Assembly: GCA_964384625.1 (NCBI GenBank)
Contig: CAYLNH010000236.1
Location: 1 to 11,362, forward strand
Length of the DNA: 11,362 nt
Source: CAYLNH01 sp964384625
Lineage (GTDB): Bacteria; Verrucomicrobiota; Lentisphaeria; JABSQK01
Direction: 5' to 3'
Below, one piece after another: positions 7,346 through 11,362 of the stretch (within the stretch, counting starts at the first letter, position 1; each line of letters opens with the position of its first letter). Below the pieces are notes generated by a model. That model saw only the letters and a list, made by a program, of their open reading frames with translations, was not told the origin of the DNA and did not search any database. The position numbers and the translations under genes are program-made.

Positions 7346-8097
7346 GACAACGTTGCTTCACGCTGATCGAGCTGCTTGGCTTGCCAGCCATAGCTCCGCA
7401 GGAGCGACGGCAAGCGAGAGAAAGGTTTACCTTGATCGAGCTGTTGGTGGTCATCGCCATCGTGGCGATTCTGGCGAGTATGCTGCTCCCGGTACTCGGC
7501 AAGGCCAAAGAACAGGCGCGGCGGGTCACCTGCATGTCCAACTTCAAGCAGGTCAGCATGGCGATGATGATGTACTACGACGACTACAGCATGAAGCGCA
7601 CATTGGGGGCGGACGACGGTTACCAGGCAACGTTCGGATGGAGTTGGGGCGTTTCGATCCGTAATCACCAGACGGGCTACACACCAATGCATTTCGGCCG
7701 CCTGATGGAAGACGGCCTGGTTGGCAACGGCGAGATTCTGTATTGCCCGTCCACGGTGCGTGCCAAAACATTCGGTCGGGCGGGTTCCGCCAGCGAATTC
7801 TGGAGTGAACCCGGCGAACGGCAGATCGTCTCGATTTACTATCGCTGCGTCGGCAATCATGCCGGCTACCACCATGGATCGTTTCAGTACAACACGCAGG
7901 AGCTGAATCGCAAGAAGAAACGGGCGATCGCGACCTGTCTGACGACGCACTATTGGGGCGGGGGAGAAGGGATTTACACGCACAACCAGGAAGGCGTGAA
8001 TACGATGTACTGGGATGGTCACGTGCAGTTCGTCAAGAACGTCACGGACATTGACTACGATATCCAATGGAACCTGGTGGAGGCCGCCCGCGAATGA
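7342..8097 (+). CDS. Type II secretion pseudopilin-like protein (DUF1559-like) with doubled FTLIELL signature
   Basis: The 251-residue protein carries a prepilin-type N-terminus: FTLIELL at 29-35, then the hydrophobic stretch VVIAIVAILASMLLPVL and the charged start of the long helix. Conserved Glu5 is present, but Arg rather than Gly is at the -1 position. A second FTLIELL sits at 6-12 with no hydrophobic run after it, so residues 1-28 look like an added leader. The C-terminal part has HNQEGVNTMYWDGHVQF at 214-230, close to the H-X9-DG signature of DUF1559 proteins but with ten residues between His and Asp-Gly. Such proteins are inner-membrane or envelope-associated and very numerous in Lentisphaerota and Planctomycetota; their task is poorly known. 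GGGGGA precedes the ATG, and both ends overlap neighbours by ATGA. Confidence 0.85.
   Translation: MRQRCFTLIELLGLPAIAPQERRQARERFTLIELLVVIAIVAILASMLLPVLGKAKEQARRVTCMSNFKQVSMAMMMYYDDYSMKRTLGADDGYQATFGWSWGVSIRNHQTGYTPMHFGRLMEDGLVGNGEILYCPSTVRAKTFGRAGSASEFWSEPGERQIVSIYYRCVGNHAGYHHGSFQYNTQELNRKKKRAIATCLTTHYWGGGEGIYTHNQEGVNTMYWDGHVQFVKNVTDIDYDIQWNLVEAARE
7357..7446 (+). repeat. Direct repeat of the FTLIELL coding segment around a palindromic insert
   Basis: The 21-base segments at 7357-7377 and 7426-7446 both encode FTLIELL and agree at 16 of 21 bases. They lie 69 bp (23 codons) apart, keeping the frame. Between them is a nested palindrome: GCTTGCC (7379-7385) pairs with GGCAAGC (7409-7415), and inside it GCTCC (7393-7397) pairs with GGAGC (7401-7405) around GCA. 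This looks like a REP-like element placed within a gene start. Confidence 0.6.
8076..8083 (+). promoter_or_regulatory. Ribosome binding site for the secreted enzyme, inside the pseudopilin gene
   Basis: GGTGGAGG ends ten bases before ATG 8094. It supports that start over the in-frame ATG at 8067, which would put nine extra residues in front of the signal peptide. Confidence 0.55.
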
Positions 8098-10919
8098 GAA
8101 TCACACTGTTCATTGTCACGCTTGCACTGTGCCAACTGGGCATTGCCGCCGAACCGCAATGGCTCTATCCCTGGCAGAAGAAGCTCACGGCATATCTGAA
8201 AACGACCAGGGCCGAAGCGGTCCAGGCGGACGTCAAGAAGGTCGATCCGGCCGGGTTTGCGCCGGGCTCGGAGAAACGGCACAACTACCTCGGCGCCGGC
8301 TATACGCCGCTTCTCTCCTTTACTGCCGCCACAGTTGCCATGCCCGCCGAAGACTTTCTCTGGTCCGGCATCTGGCGGCCGAATATGGAGCTTGTGCAAC
8401 CGTTTCTGCAGGACAAGCACCATGCCCTCAAGACCGGCCAGATTTGGATCCCGGCCCATCCGACGAGTGCCAATTACCTGGCCTGGGCCTACACCAATGA
8501 CGCCAAGTGGAATCCCTACCACGGCAACAAAAATCTGGCAACGCGGGCGGCCATCATCTCGATGACTGATCTTATCTGCTGGGCCGAGAACGACTACTAC
8601 TACCACGACAAGCGCAGCTCCAAACCCGGCCGACGCTGGGGCGTGCACAGCGCCGTCACGGGCTTCAGCCTGACCTTTAACGCGTTCACCTATCTCAAGG
8701 TGAAAAACGTGGTGCCCGAGGACGCACGTAAGGCATGGGAAGAGGCATTGTTCTTCATGGCCCGGAAGATCAACGCGTCCCGCCCCATGGGCCCGGGCAA
8801 CATGCGCCTGAGTGTACCCGTCGGCATGTACTATCTCTATCTGGGGACGAAGAGCAAAGAAGCGCTGGACATGTACGAACGCTGGCTGGGCCTGGTGGTC
8901 TTCGGCCCGGAACTCAGTCCGGCCGGCCACTTCTGGGACGGCGGCGGGCGCGCTCCGGACGGCTCCTACAACGGCATCGGCCTGCATCGCCTGTCCGAAC
9001 TCCTGTCGATCAGCGGGGACAAGCGGCTGCTCCAGCTGTTCCGCCATGCATACCGTCTGAAAGGGCACCTCTCGCTGCCGATGCCGAATGGGCAGTGGTT
9101 TTCCCCCAGTCATTTCAACGACCGCTGCCAGAGCTCGTTCGCCAATGACCAGTACCAGGGACGGGAGGTCCAGTTCGTCACTCACGTGCCGGAGGCAGTC
9201 CCATTCCTCCGGCGGTTCCGGTCGAAGATGAAAACGAAGACGCTCGAGAACCTGATTAAAGGATCGGATACGCCAAGTGGCCGCGTCCTCAAGGCGTTCC
9301 CCTGGGGTAAAGGCAAGGGGGCAGCCGGACGCATGCACGACTGGGGCCTGGTGCTGCATCTGCCCGACTACATGTATCATCAGGACGAAGCGAAGGTAAA
9401 AGAGGAACTGGCAAAGAACTACACGCTGCCGGTGCTGGCGGCGACCCGGTTCTCCCGCAACTTCAACAACGAGTTCTACTGCATCCGCCGCCCAACCTAC
9501 TACACCATCCTCTATGCCGGACAGATGACCACGTCCGACCGGGGCAAAACCAATTCACACGGCTACCTCGGCGGCAAGGGCGGGTACTTTAACGGCTTTG
9601 GCGGCGGCGGCATCAGCGCCTTCTGGACGCCGGCCGGCAGCTTCATCCTCGGCCGCATGACCGCCAAAGAAGCGTATGACGGCAAAGAGATCGAACGCAG
9701 CGGCCGCAAGATCTACACCCCGGGCTGGCAGGACTGGGCCAACAACCACATCATCGGCCAGACCACGGACGACAAGATCATTACCTCCGCCAGGACCTCC
9801 TGGCCCAAGAGCCAACTCAGCAACGGCGGCAACGTCCTGACCATCAGCGGCCAAATGCTGAACAACATGAAGCGCCAGGGCAAGATCACCGACGCCGTCA
9901 TCTCCTATGAACGCAACTACACCTTCCAGGACGACCGCGTCGTGTCCAAGCTCGTTGTGAAGACCGACAAGCCGCAGTCGTTCAAGGCCTTTTACGAAAC
10001 GATTCCTTTGCAGATCACCGAAGACCTGAAGATCTCCTTCCATGGCAAAGACGGTGTGGCGTTGGCCGATGGCGAAACCGTCAAAGGCGTCACAAAGATC
10101 CAGTTGACGCGAACCGACGGCAGCGTGGCAATCGTCTTTCGGACCCCCCAGACCATCGTTCAGAAGGGCAAGAAGATCCTGTCGCGGCAGGCCAACCGAA
10201 TCTGGGTTCGCAGTTTTCATGTGGCGTTGCCCAACGACCTGAAGACCGAGTGCGAGCTGACATACGCGATTGTGCCGTCGACCGAACCAGGCAAGGGCAT
10301 CCAGCAGACTGCGGGCGCTCTCGCCTATCCGCGGTTAGCCCCAATGGATATCCCCAAGACCTACTTCTATGCGCACTATGCCGCTGATCAGGGAGTAAAG
10401 ACGGACGAGAATGCCGGGGTCACGTTGTGGAAGGATCTCTCCGGTAACGGTCGCGACTTGAAATCAACCGGCAAGACCCGACCCGCGCTGACCCGCAATG
10501 GCCCTCCGTCGATCACGTTTAACGGCACCTCCGCGCTCGTCGCGGCCCTGCCTGCTGCACGAATGAAGTCGCTTTCCGTGATGGTGGCTATCGAAGCGGA
10601 ATGGAACAATAAGACGCGCATTGTTTCGATTCCGAAGGTCAATGGCAAGGACTGGGGCGGCGACGGTTTTTATCTGCGCCCCGTCAAAGCCACCGGCAGA
10701 CTGGAAATCCTGGTTGACCACAGAACCAGCGGATTTACCCCCGCTGCGATCGGCGTCGGTCAGTGCCTCTCCGCCGAAAGCGGCGAACTTGTCCTCAAAG
10801 GCAACGGCTTGAAAGGCAAGGTCATGGAGGTCTACATCTTCAGTCCATCTATTCCGACGGTTTATCGCAGGATCCTTGAAAAACGACTCGAGACGAAATA
10901 CGCGATCAAAGGACAATAG
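8094..10919 (+). CDS. Secreted heparinase/polysaccharide-lyase-like toroid enzyme with C-terminal LamG-like domain
   Basis: From ATG 8094 the product has 941 residues and a signal peptide: MRITLFIVTLALCQLGIAA with cleavage before EPQ. Residues ~25-440 are helical with regularly spaced aromatic motifs (NYLAWAY, SPAGHFWDGGGR, YNGIGLHRLSELL), fitting an (alpha/alpha) toroid. Residues ~450-745 are strand-rich, starting with a Gly-rich patch (GGYFNGFGGGGISAFWTPAG), as in the beta-sandwich that follows the toroid in PL8-, PL12- and heparinase II/III-like lyases. Residues ~755-941 open with WKDLSGNGRDL, typical of LamG/concanavalin-like domains, probably for carbohydrate binding. I could not identify a family-specific catalytic Tyr/His/Asn set with certainty, so lyase activity and substrate are inference. 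The start overlaps the pseudopilin stop (ATGA), so the two are probably made together. It would act in the periplasm or outside, feeding products to the intracellular operon. Confidence 0.7.
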   Translation: MRITLFIVTLALCQLGIAAEPQWLYPWQKKLTAYLKTTRAEAVQADVKKVDPAGFAPGSEKRHNYLGAGYTPLLSFTAATVAMPAEDFLWSGIWRPNMELVQPFLQDKHHALKTGQIWIPAHPTSANYLAWAYTNDAKWNPYHGNKNLATRAAIISMTDLICWAENDYYYHDKRSSKPGRRWGVHSAVTGFSLTFNAFTYLKVKNVVPEDARKAWEEALFFMARKINASRPMGPGNMRLSVPVGMYYLYLGTKSKEALDMYERWLGLVVFGPELSPAGHFWDGGGRAPDGSYNGIGLHRLSELLSISGDKRLLQLFRHAYRLKGHLSLPMPNGQWFSPSHFNDRCQSSFANDQYQGREVQFVTHVPEAVPFLRRFRSKMKTKTLENLIKGSDTPSGRVLKAFPWGKGKGAAGRMHDWGLVLHLPDYMYHQDEAKVKEELAKNYTLPVLAATRFSRNFNNEFYCIRRPTYYTILYAGQMTTSDRGKTNSHGYLGGKGGYFNGFGGGGISAFWTPAGSFILGRMTAKEAYDGKEIERSGRKIYTPGWQDWANNHIIGQTTDDKIITSARTSWPKSQLSNGGNVLTISGQMLNNMKRQGKITDAVISYERNYTFQDDRVVSKLVVKTDKPQSFKAFYETIPLQITEDLKISFHGKDGVALADGETVKGVTKIQLTRTDGSVAIVFRTPQTIVQKGKKILSRQANRIWVRSFHVALPNDLKTECELTYAIVPSTEPGKGIQQTAGALAYPRLAPMDIPKTYFYAHYAADQGVKTDENAGVTLWKDLSGNGRDLKSTGKTRPALTRNGPPSITFNGTSALVAALPAARMKSLSVMVAIEAEWNNKTRIVSIPKVNGKDWGGDGFYLRPVKATGRLEILVDHRTSGFTPAAIGVGQCLSAESGELVLKGNGLKGKVMEVYIFSPSIPTVYRRILEKRLETKYAIKGQ

Positions 10920-10924
10920 CCACG

Positions 10925-11344
10925 ATGAGACGACAAGACCGGTTCGACGCAAATCCCTCCGCCTCGGATTGCCTGGCTTGCGAGGCTCGCGGCAGGCGGC
11001 GTAATGGACAGGTGCTGAGGCACATGAGCATTACGCCAACGCCCCCCCGAGCCCGCAAACGGACAACTCGGAAAGCGGGACCAATCATCCAGCCGGCGGC
11101 GTTGCCCCCGCAAAGCGGGGCAAGCACGAAATTCATCCCGCCTTGGCGGGACACGATGCTCACATCGTTTGTTCGGCGTCGCCTGGCCGGACTGGCGCTT
11201 GGCCTCCGTCCGTGGCTGGAGAATTTGCGCCGAGCCGGTCCAATGACAGGTTTGCTTATGACGCTATCCGGCATCGCCTTTGCGGCAAATCCCGCGGACC
11301 TCACTCCTGCTAAGGGTCCGCGCGGAAATAACTTCACATTTTGA
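10925..11344 (+). CDS. Doubtful ORF with a late signal-peptide-like segment; possible gene remnant
   Basis: The frame is open for 139 codons from an ATG five bases after the enzyme stop, with AAAGGA 11 bases upstream. Its first ~75 codons run through several hairpins and give a low-complexity, Arg/Pro-rich product, unlike a folded protein. From codon 107 (ATG 11243) the text becomes MTGLLMTLSGIAFAANPADL, a believable signal peptide cut after AFA, possibly preceded by the basic stretch from codon 78 (ATG 11156). The frame stops only 19 residues past the cut. It may be the stump of a secreted protein truncated by a stop or frameshift, with the rest beyond the right edge, or not a gene at all. 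I recognise no family. Confidence 0.25.
   Translation: MRRQDRFDANPSASDCLACEARGRRRNGQVLRHMSITPTPPRARKRTTRKAGPIIQPAALPPQSGASTKFIPPWRDTMLTSFVRRRLAGLALGLRPWLENLRRAGPMTGLLMTLSGIAFAANPADLTPAKGPRGNNFTF
10971..10997. repeat. Nested hairpin (REP-like)
   Basis: Outer arms GCCTG and CAGGC enclose inner arms GCGAG (10980-10984) and CTCGC (10986-10990) around a single G. The two-tier plan resembles the palindrome inside the pseudopilin gene, and both contain TGGCTTGC. Being 52 bases after the enzyme stop, it might also slow transcription or protect the mRNA end; no T-run follows, so it is not a classic terminator. Confidence 0.5.
11102..11123. repeat. Strong hairpin, 9-bp stem with one bulge
   Basis: TTGCCCCCGC (11102-11111) pairs with GCGGGGCAA (11115-11123) around AAA, with one C unpaired. 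It is GC-rich and REP-like. Confidence 0.55.
11136..11151. repeat. Perfect 7-bp hairpin
   Basis: TCCCGCC pairs with GGCGGGA around TT. This short GC-rich form is typical of dispersed bacterial palindromes. Confidence 0.55.
11153..11168. repeat. 6-bp hairpin next to the previous one
   Basis: ACGATG pairs with CATCGT around CTCA. It starts one base after the 7-bp hairpin, so the two form a tandem pair. Confidence 0.4.
11293..11322. repeat. 8-bp stem-loop near the right edge
   Basis: CGCGGACC (11293-11300) pairs exactly with GGTCCGCG (11315-11322) across a 14-base loop. It lies in the last codons of the doubtful ORF. There is no T-run close behind on the plus strand, so terminator function is unproven. 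Confidence 0.45.
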
Positions 11345-11362
11345 GAGACTTTCAAGAGTCGC

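Noticed and set aside
8067..8093. Upstream ATG as the start of the secreted enzyme
   Set aside because: It would add MEPGGGRPR before a well-formed signal peptide and has no suitable ribosome binding site, whereas ATG 8094 has GGTGGAGG and the ATGA overlap.
8055..9380. Minus-strand ORF of 441 codons opposite the secreted enzyme
   Set aside because: It spans the junction of two real genes and has no coherent domain; the plus strand has a signal peptide and consistent protein pattern.
10920..11362. CRISPR array or attachment site
   Set aside because: The hairpins differ in sequence and spacing; there is no repeated unit with regular spacers, and no integrase or tRNA nearby.

Overview
The window looks like GC-rich chromosomal DNA from a free-living or gut/aquatic bacterium of the PVC group, most likely Lentisphaerota or Kiritimatiellota. 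The case rests on three things: a type II pseudopilin-like protein with an FTLIELL N-terminus and a near H-X9-DG C-terminus, a GntR-headed LacI-like regulator, and many polysaccharide-active enzymes packed together. This assignment is inference from gene style, not from a marker gene. No rRNA, tRNA, CRISPR array, IS element or phage gene was seen.

Layout: two divergent transcription units leave a regulatory gap at about 5957-6289. The minus-strand unit runs leftwards through a D-2-hydroxyacid dehydrogenase, a two-domain metallo-beta-lactamase-fold protein, a sialidase-like (BNR) beta-propeller, a GH28-like right-handed beta-helix glycosidase, and a small-domain protein cut by the left edge. 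None of these five has a signal peptide, so they look like cytoplasmic steps acting on imported oligosaccharides or sugar acids. The plus-strand unit runs rightwards through the GntR/LacI-type regulator, the pseudopilin and a large secreted heparinase/lyase-like toroid enzyme with a C-terminal LamG-like domain. Both junctions are 4-base ATGA overlaps. A fourth ORF of doubtful status lies in the last 440 bases, which are crowded with hairpins.

The gap holds the clearest regulatory signal. A good sigma70-type promoter (TTGACA, 17 bp, TAGTTT) fires towards the regulator and is followed at once by a perfect inverted repeat, ACTGTG-TAT-CACAGT. A near copy, ACTGTG-CTG-CACACT, sits about 133 bp away, just downstream of a weak promoter pointing the other way. 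The simplest model is that the regulator binds both sites, controls itself and its secreted enzyme, and also controls the intracellular operon: a sensor-controlled locus that cuts a polysaccharide outside and finishes it inside.

The most unusual items are the pseudopilin, whose FTLIELL signature occurs twice, 69 bp apart, with a nested palindrome between the copies; the translational coupling of regulator, pseudopilin and secreted enzyme; the tandem MBL protein with one intact and one eroded metal site; and the hairpin-rich tail with a lone signal-peptide-like segment.
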